A stretch of DNA of 33,844 bases from Planctomycetota bacterium (GCA_012959525.1 DUDB01000015.1:1-33844); one strand, 5' to 3'; shown: positions 7,630 through 17,914, counted from the stretch's first letter. Made by a program: numbers and translations. The notes: generated from the sequence alone by a model not told the origin.

Positions 7630-8721
7630 ATGGGCGCCACCCCATTTCTCCCTCCCGTTTTTGATGCCCACGTCGATTCGCTCCAAAGGGCGGTGGACTT
7701 GGAGCACGACCTCGGTACTCACACAGCGGGCCACCTGGATCTTGTGCGAGGCCGAGAGGGGGGGCTCTCTTCAGTAGTACTCGTATCCTGGGTGGATCCT
7801 GCGTACTTGGCTACGGGGCCGGGCAGCGCGCGCCGCCGAACAGACGATCTGTTGGACGCCTACCACGCCCTGGTCGAGAATCACCCCGGGCAGGTTCGCG
7901 CGGTCGTTGACGGAGCCGGACTCGACTCGGCTCGTGAGGACGGGGTTATCGCAGCCATTGCCGGCATCGAGGGCGGGCACTCCATAGAGGAGAGTCTGGA
8001 ATACCTCGAGCACTACCATCGACGAGGCGTCCGCATGATGACCCTCGTGTGGAACAACCATCTCTCATGGGTGCGCTCGTGTCAGGCCGGGGCTGGCCCC
8101 GATATTCCTGAAGGGCTGTCGCCATTCGGCCGCGAAGTCGTACGGCGCATGAATGAGCTGGGGATGGTCGTCGATGTGTCGCACGCTTCTGAGAGGGCCT
8201 TCTACGACGCACTTGAAGTATCTACCCAACCCATCGTCGCCAGCCATTCAGGATGCGCGGCCATCCATTCACACGTGCGCAATCTCTCTGACGCGCAGCT
8301 GAGCGATCTGGCTTCAGCCGGGGGCGTGGTCGGCATTGTGTTCTGTACGTCTTTTCTTGACGGCGATGCTGGTGCATTGGAGCGGGAAGAACGTGAAAGC
8401 GAGGCCTACCGCGCCTTGAGCCACGACAACGAGACGGGGCTGTTTCATCTTCAGGCCGACCACCTCCAAGCCACTCTTCCTCCGCTCTGCATGGATCGCG
8501 TAGTGGACCACGTCTTACATGCCGTGGAAGTGTGCGGGATCCGGCACGTCGGAGTAGGCTCCGACTTCGACGGTATCCAACGCCGCCCTGAAGGCCTCGA
8601 GGATGCTTCGTGCTATGGGCACCTTGCTCAAGCGCTCTTGCGACGTGGGCTGAATGAGGACGATGTGTGTGCCGTGATGGGCGGCAACATGGCTCGCGTG
8701 TTCCGGGCCGTGACGGCCTGA
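7630..8721 (+). CDS. Membrane dipeptidase, peptidase family M19
   Basis: A 363-residue zinc dipeptidase of the amidohydrolase superfamily. All family metal ligands are visible: H14 and D16 (FDAHVDS), bridging E114 (GIEGGHS), H185 (VDVSHAS), H206 (VASHSG) and D312 (GVGSDFDG). The C-terminus has the usual GGNMARVFR motif. These enzymes cleave dipeptides, including some with a D-residue, and beta-lactam-like substrates. There is no obvious signal peptide, so it is probably cytoplasmic despite the family name. ATG 7630 is preferred because of the TAGGGT spacing; GTG 7624 would add two residues. It ends 5 bp from the convergent gene at 8727. Confidence 0.95.
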   Translation: MGATPFLPPVFDAHVDSLQRAVDLEHDLGTHTAGHLDLVRGREGGLSSVVLVSWVDPAYLATGPGSARRRTDDLLDAYHALVENHPGQVRAVVDGAGLDSAREDGVIAAIAGIEGGHSIEESLEYLEHYHRRGVRMMTLVWNNHLSWVRSCQAGAGPDIPEGLSPFGREVVRRMNELGMVVDVSHASERAFYDALEVSTQPIVASHSGCAAIHSHVRNLSDAQLSDLASAGGVVGIVFCTSFLDGDAGALEREERESEAYRALSHDNETGLFHLQADHLQATLPPLCMDRVVDHVLHAVEVCGIRHVGVGSDFDGIQRRPEGLEDASCYGHLAQALLRRGLNEDDVCAVMGGNMARVFRAVTA

Positions 8722-8726
8722 GTGCT

Positions 8727-9212
8727 TCAGCGTTGCTCGCCGCAGCGTAGCTCCCAGACTTCCGAATAGGCGAGCGGTGCTGCCAGGGGCCGGGGAGGGC
8801 AGTGACCCGTGAAGTCGGGGTTAATGAGGCCAAGCTGGAATGAAATCTGTCGGGTGCCGCCACAGGACTCGCCCAACTCGCCGTGGTACTGACCAGACTG
8901 CAGCCGGTCGCCGTCACTGAGCAGCCCGCAGTTGTTGTAGGAGACGCCGAATCCTGGAGCATAGAAGCCAAAGGTGAAGTCGGAATCACATGAATCCGAT
9001 GAGCCCTCGTTCTTGCCATCTAGGTGGACTTCCGGCGTGACATAGAGGATCGAAGACCTGGGCCTGTAGCCCTCGGAGGACACGCGAGTAAAGGCTGCGC
9101 CGCATCCGAAATTCACCTCGTCAGGTGTGCGAAGAGCCTGGCTGGATGGAGTGCTCCAGAGGGCAAGGGTGACGAGCAATGCGCTGGTCGAGAGGGCTTG
9201 GAGTAGGGACAT
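8727..9212 (-). CDS. Small secreted cysteine-containing protein, unknown function
   Basis: A 161-residue protein with a signal peptide (MSLLQALSTSALLVTLALWSTPSSQA). The mature part contains six cysteines (FGCG, DSCD, NNCG, ESCG, GHCP, LRCG), compatible with three disulfide bonds, and many Gly, Ser and Tyr residues. I recognise no family. The ATG at 9212 places the signal peptide correctly; a TTG at 9245 would overlap the preceding gene. It lies 29 bp downstream of the membrane-anchored gene at 9242-9946 and is probably the last gene of that minus-strand unit. Confidence 0.75.
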   Translation of the reverse strand: MSLLQALSTSALLVTLALWSTPSSQALRTPDEVNFGCGAAFTRVSSEGYRPRSSILYVTPEVHLDGKNEGSSDSCDSDFTFGFYAPGFGVSYNNCGLLSDGDRLQSGQYHGELGESCGGTRQISFQLGLINPDFTGHCPPRPLAAPLAYSEVWELRCGEQR

Positions 9213-9241
9213 GACGTGGAGCGATGAAGGGAACAGGCCTG

Positions 9242-9946
9242 TCAATTTAGATAGCTGAAAGCCTCGGCCGCGCGATCGATGATGGCCTGATCGAGAGTGG
9301 ATGAGAGAGGCAGTGGGCGGACTCCGATCAGGCCAAAGCGTCGTTGTCCCGCGCGGTTTCGTCGGTACTGCTGGATCTCGGGGAAGCGATCCACGTGGTA
9401 TTGGAAGGTATAGCCGTTGATATGGAACGCACTCCGGCCAAGATCGAACAGGCCGGCACCTGTAAGCACGCCCTCCATCGGATGGCCTTCGGGCAGGGGG
9501 CCTTCTCCGCTCGCGCTCAGGATGATGGTCATGCTGTACGTTTGCAGAGCATGCGCGAGTTTTGCTCGCATGCGGGGGGGCGCAGAGAGGTACCGGTTAT
9601 ACATCTCAGGGAACACCTCGCCGACCACCCGTAGGTTCGTGCTCAAGAAAGCGTTGGTAGGTGTCGGCAGCTCAAGAATCGGCCCGGGCTCGGTCATGCC
9701 CGTTCCGGTTGGGGAGGTGCCGTTGCCCTGCATGGCAGATCCGGACTTGGGTTCCAATGAGATGCGTGCTTCGCCCCGCGGCCTTTCCAAGGTTGGCGGT
9801 GCGTGTTGTTGCTCGCGGGTGTCTACGCGGTAAGGGATCGCGGCATCCTTGGCTGGAATGGAGACCCAGCCCTGGATCAATAAGACCACACCAACCCCGG
9901 CCAATGGCAGGAGCTTGAGTCGCTGGGGAGTGGGGGACGTAGACAT
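9242..9946 (-). CDS. Membrane-anchored protein, unknown function
   Basis: A 234-residue protein starting MSTSPTPQRLKLLPLAGVGV. One N-terminal hydrophobic segment (LLPLAGVGVVLLIQGWV) acts as an anchor or uncleaved signal. A low-complexity Pro/Gly/Thr linker follows, then a folded domain of about 130 residues (RVVGEVFPEMYNRYLSAPP to DRAAEAFSYLN). No family is recognised. The longer open frame to 10075 lacks a credible N-terminus. It lies 183 bp after the sulfatase-like gene and 29 bp before the small secreted gene; the three may be co-transcribed. Confidence 0.72.
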   Translation of the reverse strand: MSTSPTPQRLKLLPLAGVGVVLLIQGWVSIPAKDAAIPYRVDTREQQHAPPTLERPRGEARISLEPKSGSAMQGNGTSPTGTGMTEPGPILELPTPTNAFLSTNLRVVGEVFPEMYNRYLSAPPRMRAKLAHALQTYSMTIILSASGEGPLPEGHPMEGVLTGAGLFDLGRSAFHINGYTFQYHVDRFPEIQQYRRNRAGQRRFGLIGVRPLPLSSTLDQAIIDRAAEAFSYLN

Positions 9947-10129
9947 GAAGGGGCTCAACGTTCCTGCGCCGGGATCTACTGGGCGCCGAGTGGGCCGGTG
10001 TCTTCCTTTTCGAGTGCCCATCCTGGCGTCTTGAGGGTCAGAGTTCTGCTCTTCCGGCCAGCCACCCCATTGCATCTGTAGAGGCCCTCAGCCCCACTCC
10101 CGTGCCTCAAATGGAGACTTGGGGGGCCT

Positions 10130-11761
10130 CTATCTGGGCAAGACCGGAGGCAGCGGGAGTGCCGGGCCGGGCCTTACGGGCCAGCGGTTTTCGGGCTCGG
10201 GCGCATCCAGCTCGTTCCCCCCGTAGCCCAGGCCGGCCAGCTCATGCATGAAGATCCTCGTCACGTCCGTTGTGAGTTCATCCACGGGTGAATGCGGCAG
10301 TTGCGCCGCGAACCGTCGCAGGGCTTCGAATTCGGCTTCGGCGACGGCCCAGGTCTCGGCGATCTGTGCTCGCTCGCCCGATTGGATCGGAACCTCTTCA
10401 CCTGGATCTGCTGTCAGGTCAAACCATTCAATCGCCTCCAGCTGCGGGCCAAGCGGGTCCGCTCCCCACTGCAGGCGCCGGATCAGCTTGTACTCTTCGC
10501 TGCGATAGGACTCCAAGATTCGCAGCGGAGCGCGTGAGCCGTGTGCCGCACCTAATCCAAGATGCGAGACAACGGCTCGGGCCGGTCTGTCACGGCCTTC
10601 CACCAAGGGCCGCAGCGTACGCCCCCAGCAGCCCTCAGGTGCCGGGCTGCCCACATAGTCCATGATGGTGGGGAGGAGGTCGCACAGGGCAACCTGTCTG
10701 GTCGAGTGCAGGGGCCCCGTTTCGCTCTTTGAGGAGCGTGGCGGAACAACGAGCAGGGGCACGCGTAGGACCTCGTCGTAGAGAGTCTGCCGGTGGCCGC
10801 GATTGCCATGTTCGAAGAATTCCTCGCCGTGGTCTGAGAGCACGATGAACAGGGTGTTCTCCATACGCCCTGCTGCCTCAAGCGTGGCCATCAGATCGCC
10901 GATGCGATCATCTACCCAAGCGATCTCTCCTTGATAGAGAGCGCGCAGATGTTGCAGGTCGCGGTCAGACACGATTCGGCCCGAATCGAGCGTTGGGTCG
11001 AATATTGAGGGGTTATTCCAATACCCCTCCCCTGTCATCTCGCCTTCGTATTCGGGATCGAAGTGGGTATCGAACGGACTGGGCGGGATGAAGTCGTGAT
11101 GTGGGTCAAAGAAATGCACGAACAACGCCAGGCGCTGATCGTCGGGGGCTTCGAGGATGGCCTGCTCGGCCAATTCAACCACCCGGTCACTACTCACGTC
11201 CAGGTGCGATGCGAAGCCACGCATGTCTCTCGCCCAAAGCGCTTCAGTCCCGCCCGCATCAAGGGCATTGGCGAGGGCCTGATCTGCAGCGGGTTCGTCA
11301 GTCAGGGCGCAGCGATAGGAATCGAAGCCCCGCCCGAAGCCGTAGGCTCCCGCCAGAAACCAGCCACTAAACACTCCAGCCGTGTGCATTCCAAGCGCTC
11401 CCAGTCGCTCTCCGAGCGTGGCGTGCAGAGGGTCAATCCTGCGCCCATCATCGTGCACTCCGTGCAAGATGGGTGGCAGCCCCGTGAACAGCTCCGCGTG
11501 GCTGGGCAGAGTCCAGCTTGAACCGGCGATGGCCTGGTCAAAGATAACACCGCGCTCGGCCAGATCGCACAGGTGTGGGCTGACCTTCCGGTCTTCGAAA
11601 GTCAGGGCATCAGCGCGCACCGTATCAATAGAGATGATCACGACGTCACAAGCGGGTTCTGTTCTCGGATTGCCTGTGCAAGCGCTGATCAGCAAAGCAC
11701 CGAGCAGGGACCCGCCCAGGTGAGAAGAGGCCTCCGGCATTTGTGAGTGGGGACGTTGCAC
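10130..11761 (-). CDS. Sulfatase-fold lipoprotein with Thr at the nucleophile site
   Basis: A 543-residue alkaline-phosphatase-superfamily hydrolase. A lipobox (LISAC, Cys28) predicts a lipoprotein. Metal site residues are visible: D46 (IISIDTVRAD) and D310-H311 (LSDHGEEFFEHG), with H323 in RGHRQTLYDE. The position that is Cys or Ser in formylglycine sulfatases is Thr84 (SSWTLPSHAELFTG); there is no C/S-x-P-S-R motif. In this superfamily a catalytic Thr is known from phosphoglycerol and phosphoethanolamine transferases, so a phospho- or sulfo-ester substrate cannot be assigned. A GTG start at 11761 is favoured because TAGAAT ends 10 nt before it; ATG 11740 also keeps the lipoprotein signal. 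It is paralogous to the gene at 28852-30267. It is divergent from the gene at 11875. Confidence 0.9.
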   Translation of the reverse strand: MQRPHSQMPEASSHLGGSLLGALLISACTGNPRTEPACDVVIISIDTVRADALTFEDRKVSPHLCDLAERGVIFDQAIAGSSWTLPSHAELFTGLPPILHGVHDDGRRIDPLHATLGERLGALGMHTAGVFSGWFLAGAYGFGRGFDSYRCALTDEPAADQALANALDAGGTEALWARDMRGFASHLDVSSDRVVELAEQAILEAPDDQRLALFVHFFDPHHDFIPPSPFDTHFDPEYEGEMTGEGYWNNPSIFDPTLDSGRIVSDRDLQHLRALYQGEIAWVDDRIGDLMATLEAAGRMENTLFIVLSDHGEEFFEHGNRGHRQTLYDEVLRVPLLVVPPRSSKSETGPLHSTRQVALCDLLPTIMDYVGSPAPEGCWGRTLRPLVEGRDRPARAVVSHLGLGAAHGSRAPLRILESYRSEEYKLIRRLQWGADPLGPQLEAIEWFDLTADPGEEVPIQSGERAQIAETWAVAEAEFEALRRFAAQLPHSPVDELTTDVTRIFMHELAGLGYGGNELDAPEPENRWPVRPGPALPLPPVLPR

Positions 11762-11771
11762 GTTGCGTTTG

Positions 11772-11777
11772 ATTCTA
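11772..11777 (-). promoter_or_regulatory. -10-like TAGAAT before the sulfatase-like gene
   Basis: TAGAAT on the minus strand ends 10 nt before the GTG at 11761. It implies a leader of only a few bases and no Shine-Dalgarno. It faces the divergent TAGACT box at 11862. Confidence 0.45.
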
Positions 11778-11861
11778 ACTTCTCAAGCGGGTGCTACCCC
11801 ATCGGTGTCCACACCTGGGCTGCCTGGCGGCCCCAACGCTGCGGACTTTCAGTCATGCGAG

Positions 11862-11867
11862 TAGACT
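11862..11867 (+). promoter_or_regulatory. -10-like TAGACT before the gene at 11875
   Basis: TAGACT ends 7 nt before the ATG at 11875, a leaderless geometry. The same hexamer precedes the GT2 gene at 33362. Confidence 0.45.
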
Positions 11868-11874
11868 CGTGTGC

Positions 11875-13860
11875 ATGATGACCAGACTCCCGCATTCCCT
11901 TTGTATTGCAGCTTTTCTTGTGGTCACAGCGCACGCTCAGACGGTCATCACCAAAGCTCCCCCCCGGCCCGGGGCTTCGGTTGCTCCGGTGGTTCTCGAC
12001 GGAATCTGGGAATCCACTACACCGGGTCTCGAGGCCATCATCGTGCTTGCTGAGCGGGCTGACCGCCGGCTCGTGGGTTACCTCCCAGGTAACCCCGGCT
12101 CCCGCCTTCTCGGCGGGCGAGTGGATGGCAGCGACGTCCATTTCATGATCGGTGGGGATGACCCGATGGTCACTTGGACGGCGGAATTCACCGGAGTCGT
12201 GAATGGTGACAATCTGATTGGCACCGTCAGTGATGGGAGTGGCAGTACGCCCGTCCAGTTTCAATTGACGACGGCCCCTGTGCTTGAAGAGTCGTGGCTT
12301 CTGTTCGACAACGCTACCTCAGATCGGGTGAGCCTCAGTCGGATGGAGGATGGCACGGGGTCTTTCCTCTTTGGTGAATTCGTCAACCTGACGGGATGCA
12401 CCTTCCTTGCCTGTGGTGGCAACGTCAGCTCATGGAACATCACGGGGCTGGCGCACACGATCATCACCTCATCCGGCGGTATGTCGGGATGTCCCATGAC
12501 CTCAACCCTCGTGGGGAATCAGGACCCTGTGGAGTTCCTCGTGGGGGGGACCTACACGTCCTCCGACTGCACCGGAATTCTCGGAGGAGGCGGGTTTCTG
12601 GGCGGAAAGACAGGCTTCACGACCATGGAAGACGCGCATGCCTTGCTTGAGTCGCTGGCGATCTTCGCAGATGACTTTGAGTCCGAGTCTCCGGAGGCTG
12701 CTGACTTTTTCCATTCGGCTTACCTGTACAACGGGTTTGCTCGCGCAGATGTCGAGGCTGCATTTGCCGCGTGGTGGGGGCAGTACAATTCCATTCGGGT
12801 GAGTCTCTCTGTGGACGAAATAGCCATGGAGAGTGATGCTGAAGTTCACGCTTTTATCAGTGGGCCAGCGCGCATGGACCTGCGCTTGAAGGCATGGGGG
12901 CGCGATGCCACTACCGGGGCATGGGAGGACTTCTGGAACTACGATACTGTCATTCCAGATGCCGCCGAACTGGCCTTCGTGGGTGAGGAGGGCGGACGTG
13001 TAGTCATCGTGGGCAACGGGCAGATACAGCCTTTCAGTATGGGGCTGCCGGTTTCAGCCACCGGGCAAGAGAACCTGTTCTATGGCATCTGGCCCTTCGG
13101 TGTTCATGGGGGAGGTCACCCTGAGGGGCATCCGGGTTTTGATTTTGAGTATGCCGTTGGTGCCAAGGTTCTCGCCGCCGTTGCGGGGCCGATCGTGGTC
13201 ATCAGGCCCAATGATTCACACCCGGGCACTTGGTCGGTTGTTCAAGAGCCCCGGCCAGGGTTCAAGGTCCTATATGACGAAGTCACGAACCTCCCTCCAT
13301 CGACTGTAGTAGGGAATGTGTTGGCGGAGGGGGATGTGATTGGCGATCCGTGGGACAAGATCACCTATCGAAGCAATCATCTTGGCCTATTGGTTCTGGG
13401 GGAGTTCTTGTGCCCGAGTGACTATTTCCACTCGACAGCTCAAGCTCAGCTGGACGCGTTCTGGTCCCAGTGTTTCTTCGCTGAGGAACCAGCCGAACCG
13501 CGTATGAAGAACGCCGTCCAGGTCATCTTCCCATTGACCTGCCGATGGGAGCTAAATACTCCCGGTTTTGGATCCAGTACAGCGGAAGTTCATTTCATTC
13601 GCCCAGATGCCACGGACTCCAACATCTACTCCTACGCCTTCCTGGACGGTGCTGGCCTGACCACGGAGTGGGGTGCCGCGAGCTTCAGCATGGCCGCTCC
13701 ATGGGGCAACGTGAGATTCACTCCCGACGCGAGCCTGGGCTTGTCCGACCGATTTGGCATCTACGACATCGTTGAGGACGTGCTTACGCTCGACTGGGAC
13801 ACCTCAGGATTTCCTGCGGACCTGGCAGGTGCATCCCTGTACGACCTGGCTGATGATTAG
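11875..13860 (+). CDS. Large secreted protein with degenerate M23-like domain
   Basis: A 661-residue exported protein with a signal peptide (TRLPHSLCIAAFLVVTAHAQ). Residues about 25-150 resemble a beta-barrel lipid- or ligand-binding module (LDGIWESTTPG, GSDVHFMIGG). Cys-containing segments follow (TGCTFLACGG, SGCPMT, SSDCTG). From about residue 405, FGVHGGGHPEGHPGFDFEYAVGAKVLAAV recalls the M23/LytM metallopeptidase start, with H419 and D423 as the HxxxD pair. The second conserved H-x-H is not evident; the matching segment reads KVLYDEV. Activity is therefore doubtful, and it may be a binding fold. The start at ATG 11875 fits both the signal peptide and the TAGACT box; the open frame begins further upstream at 11791. 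It is a single-gene unit, divergent from the sulfatase-like gene. Confidence 0.78.
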   Translation: MMTRLPHSLCIAAFLVVTAHAQTVITKAPPRPGASVAPVVLDGIWESTTPGLEAIIVLAERADRRLVGYLPGNPGSRLLGGRVDGSDVHFMIGGDDPMVTWTAEFTGVVNGDNLIGTVSDGSGSTPVQFQLTTAPVLEESWLLFDNATSDRVSLSRMEDGTGSFLFGEFVNLTGCTFLACGGNVSSWNITGLAHTIITSSGGMSGCPMTSTLVGNQDPVEFLVGGTYTSSDCTGILGGGGFLGGKTGFTTMEDAHALLESLAIFADDFESESPEAADFFHSAYLYNGFARADVEAAFAAWWGQYNSIRVSLSVDEIAMESDAEVHAFISGPARMDLRLKAWGRDATTGAWEDFWNYDTVIPDAAELAFVGEEGGRVVIVGNGQIQPFSMGLPVSATGQENLFYGIWPFGVHGGGHPEGHPGFDFEYAVGAKVLAAVAGPIVVIRPNDSHPGTWSVVQEPRPGFKVLYDEVTNLPPSTVVGNVLAEGDVIGDPWDKITYRSNHLGLLVLGEFLCPSDYFHSTAQAQLDAFWSQCFFAEEPAEPRMKNAVQVIFPLTCRWELNTPGFGSSTAEVHFIRPDATDSNIYSYAFLDGAGLTTEWGAASFSMAAPWGNVRFTPDASLGLSDRFGIYDIVEDVLTLDWDTSGFPADLAGASLYDLADD

Positions 13861-13925
13861 GGCATAGCTCCTGAAACCCAGGCCCGGACCGAGCGTCCAC
13901 TCCTCGGAAGTTCATCATCACTGCC

Positions 13926-13931
13926 AAGGAG
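13926..13931 (+). promoter_or_regulatory. Shine-Dalgarno of the DUF669-like gene
   Basis: AAGGAG, 5 nt before the ATG at 13937. It fixes the start. Confidence 0.75.
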
Positions 13932-13936
13932 AAGCC

Positions 13937-14443
13937 ATGGAACTCGATTTCGGCCAAGTGCAGGACACCCAGTCCTTTGTTGCCATCCCCCCCGGATCCT
14001 ATGCCTGCCGGATCGCGGAGGTGCGTCCGGGTGAGGCCCGCAACGGAGCCGTTCGGTGGAGTTTGCGTCTGGAGGTGCTGGACGGGGAGTACGCTGGGCG
14101 TACGGCCGCCTGGGACTCCCTGACCTGGAGCGAGAGGGGAGTGCAGCGGGTGAAATTTGTCCTGCGAGTCCTGGGATTTGACGTGTCGGGGCATCTCGAC
14201 GTGGAGCCTCAGGATCTGGAGGGGCGCCAGGCTCTGGTCGAGGTCTTTCCGGAGGTCTGGGAGGAGCCCGAAACCGGCCGCCGTGTGGAGCGTCTGTCGG
14301 TGCCGTTCGCCGGTTGGGCTCCCCTCTCCGAGGAAGCTCTGACGGGTGCTGGCAAGGAAGAGCAGACGGGCGTTGACGAAGCGTCGGCTACGGGTGAGGC
14401 TCGGGGTCATGACTTCGAAGCCGACAACGACTCCCCCTTCTAG
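13937..14443 (+). CDS. DUF669-like protein with SSB-type acidic C-terminal tail
   Basis: A 168-residue protein. The N-terminal 110 residues fit the pattern of DUF669 proteins, usually found in phage replication modules: PPGSYACRIAEVRPGEARNG, then RWSLRLEVLDGEYAGRTAAWD, then FVLRVLGFDVSGHLDVEPQDLEGRQALVEV. After a Glu/Gly/Ala-rich linker it ends DFEADNDSPF, closely like the acidic Asp-rich, Pro-Phe tip by which single-stranded DNA-binding proteins recruit partners. A role in binding single-stranded DNA or replication intermediates is inferred. There is no phage gene nearby; the next genes are cdd and ligA, and cdd overlaps its 3' end by 35 bp. The assignment comes from pattern recognition, not a search. 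Confidence 0.72.
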   Translation: MELDFGQVQDTQSFVAIPPGSYACRIAEVRPGEARNGAVRWSLRLEVLDGEYAGRTAAWDSLTWSERGVQRVKFVLRVLGFDVSGHLDVEPQDLEGRQALVEVFPEVWEEPETGRRVERLSVPFAGWAPLSEEALTGAGKEEQTGVDEASATGEARGHDFEADNDSPF

Positions 14444-14879
14444 CGGGGGTGGCGAGGCTCTGACCCAGGCGGATGAGGAGCTCCTCGCCGCGGCCCGCGA
14501 GGTGTTGCCTCGTGCTCATTGCCCCTATTCGGGGTTTAGAGTGGGGGCCGCCGTGCGCGCACAGGGTGGTGAGATTTTCGCCGCCGTGAACGTGGAGAGC
14601 GCCAGTTTCGGGTTGACCCTGTGCGCCGAACGCGCCGCCATTGCTGCAGCGGTCACGGCGGGTGCGCATCAGCTCGTGGCCGTGGCCGTGGTCACTGAGG
14701 GCTCCGAGCCCGTGGCCCCCTGCGGAGCTTGTCGCCAGCTCCTGGCGGAGTTCGGCGAGCGGATGCGTGTGATTTCAGCGGGATCCGGTACACAGCCCTG
14801 GGTTACGACTATGGACCAACTCCTACCCCACCCCTTCCTAGCTTGCCCTGATCACGAGGGCGACGACGGCGCGTCCTGA
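14409..14879 (+). CDS. cdd: Cytidine deaminase
   Basis: A 156-residue zinc enzyme of pyrimidine salvage that deaminates cytidine and deoxycytidine to uridine and deoxyuridine. Signature residues are C72-A-E74 (TLCAERAAI), with Glu as proton shuttle, and the zinc ligands C105 and C108 (PCGACRQLL). The substrate-binding segment PYSGFRVGAAV and NVESASFGLTLCAE are typical. The start at ATG 14409 lies inside the preceding gene; the N-terminal 20 residues are low-complexity and not conserved, so the start is uncertain. ligA begins 3 bp after its stop, indicating an operon. It is slightly longer than the 130-residue tetrameric type because of both ends. Confidence 0.95.
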   Translation: MTSKPTTTPPSSGGGEALTQADEELLAAAREVLPRAHCPYSGFRVGAAVRAQGGEIFAAVNVESASFGLTLCAERAAIAAAVTAGAHQLVAVAVVTEGSEPVAPCGACRQLLAEFGERMRVISAGSGTQPWVTTMDQLLPHPFLACPDHEGDDGAS

Positions 14880-16982
<2,103 letters not shown>

Positions 16983-17018
16983 CGGGAACCCGTTTCAACG
17001 CAGAACGGAACCGTAGGC

Positions 17019-17024
17019 TAGAAT
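17019..17024 (+). promoter_or_regulatory. -10-like TAGAAT before the ECF sigma gene
   Basis: TAGAAT lies 23 nt before the ATG at 17048, giving a predicted leader of about 17 nt without a Shine-Dalgarno. It is shared in form with other unit starts in the window. Confidence 0.35.
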
Positions 17025-17047
17025 GAGCGCCGCCCTGCGGCCCTATC

Positions 17048-17704
17048 ATGACTATGACCACCGACTCCAATTCTGAGCCGTCACCGGAGGCACTCGACCG
17101 GGTCGAGGAGCTCGTGATTTCCGCCCAAAGCGGAGATGTCGACTCCTTGAATGAGCTCTTCCAGCGCTACCACCAGACCATGGTGGAGATGGCGCGGCGC
17201 AAACTCGGGCCGCGACTGAGGCTCAAAGAAGATCCCGACGATCTCGCTCAGACCACGTTCCGTGAGGCGGCCAGGGACTTTCAGGGCTACCGCTATCAGG
17301 GAGAGGGCTCTCTCCTGCGGTGGCTGATCCAGATCCTGCAGAACAAGATCCGCGACAAGGCCGAGTTCTACTCCGCGGGCAAGCGGGACCTGAGCCGCGA
17401 GCGCGCCATGGAAACCAAGAAGGGCGAAGAAGAGCGCACCCTGGAGTTCCTGAGCGAGGACCTGTCGGTCACGCAGGTCGTTCAGCGCGATGAACAGGTT
17501 GGGCACCTGCGGGACTCACTGACGGAGCTGTCCGCTGAGCACCGACAGGCCATCACCCTCGTCTTCTTTGAAGGGCTCACCCTGCGCCAGGCGGGGGAGC
17601 GCATGGGAGGCAAGAGCGAGGACGCCGTGCGCATGATGCTGCGGCGGGCGGAAGGCAAGTTGGGCGACCGCCTGCGTTCCCGTCTAGGCTCCGACAGCAC
17701 CTGA
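17048..17704 (+). CDS. ECF-type RNA polymerase sigma factor
   Basis: A 218-residue sigma-70 family factor with only regions 2 and 4. Region 2 covers about residues 25-95 (LFQRYHQTMVEMARRKLG, DPDDLAQTTFREAARDFQGYRYQGEGSLLRWL). Region 4 covers about 150-210 (LTELSAEHRQAITLVFFEGLTLRQAGERMG, then EDAVRMMLRRAEGKL). The charged linker is rich in Lys/Glu. This build is common in Planctomycetota, where such factors are numerous. No anti-sigma factor or zinc-binding ZAS protein is adjacent, so the control mechanism is not visible. It is 65 bp downstream of ligA with its own promoter-like box, and tRNA-Val follows it. Confidence 0.92.
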   Translation: MTMTTDSNSEPSPEALDRVEELVISAQSGDVDSLNELFQRYHQTMVEMARRKLGPRLRLKEDPDDLAQTTFREAARDFQGYRYQGEGSLLRWLIQILQNKIRDKAEFYSAGKRDLSRERAMETKKGEEERTLEFLSEDLSVTQVVQRDEQVGHLRDSLTELSAEHRQAITLVFFEGLTLRQAGERMGGKSEDAVRMMLRRAEGKLGDRLRSRLGSDST

Positions 17705-17780
17705 GGGCTTGCCAGAAGTCGGCCCTGGCCTTATCGTCCTCGCCCGGCGTCGGTTCCCCTGTGGTCTCGGGACGCCTTCA

Positions 17781-17856
17781 GGGCTATTAACTCAATTGGT
17801 AGAGTGCCATGTTCACAGCGTGGAAGTTACTGGTTCAAGTCCAGTATGGCCCACCA
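17781..17856 (+). tRNA. tRNA-Val (anticodon CAC)
   Basis: A 76-nt cloverleaf. The acceptor GGGCTAT pairs with ATGGCCC (one G-U). The D-stem is ACTC/GAGT with loop AATTGGTA. The anticodon stem CCATG/CGTGG holds loop TTCACAG, anticodon CAC, reading the Val codon GUG. The T-stem is ACTGG/CCAGT with loop TTCAAGT. The discriminator is A73 and CCA is encoded at 17854-17856. It sits between the ECF sigma gene and the convergent helicase. Confidence 0.93.
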
Positions 17857-17864
17857 CTCCACCC

Positions 17865-17883
17865 CGATCCGAGGATTGGATCG
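17865..17883. terminator. Possible bidirectional hairpin after tRNA-Val
   Basis: CGATCC and GGATCG form a 6-bp stem with a 7-nt loop, 8 bp after the tRNA and 31 bp from the helicase stop. No T-run follows, so termination is uncertain. Confidence 0.3.
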
Positions 17884-17914
17884 AGCCGGCTGCTGAGCTG
17901 ACCGTCTGTCGAAT

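Noticed and set aside
16991..17024. Auto-regulatory ECF promoter (GGAACC upstream of the sigma gene)
   Set aside because: GGAACC is present, but only 6 nt separate it from the TAGAAT box, far short of the usual ECF spacing.
17781..17856. tRNA-His reading of the tRNA
   Set aside because: The loop TTCACAG gives CAC at positions 34-36, which reads Val codons; a His tRNA needs GTG and an extra 5' G.
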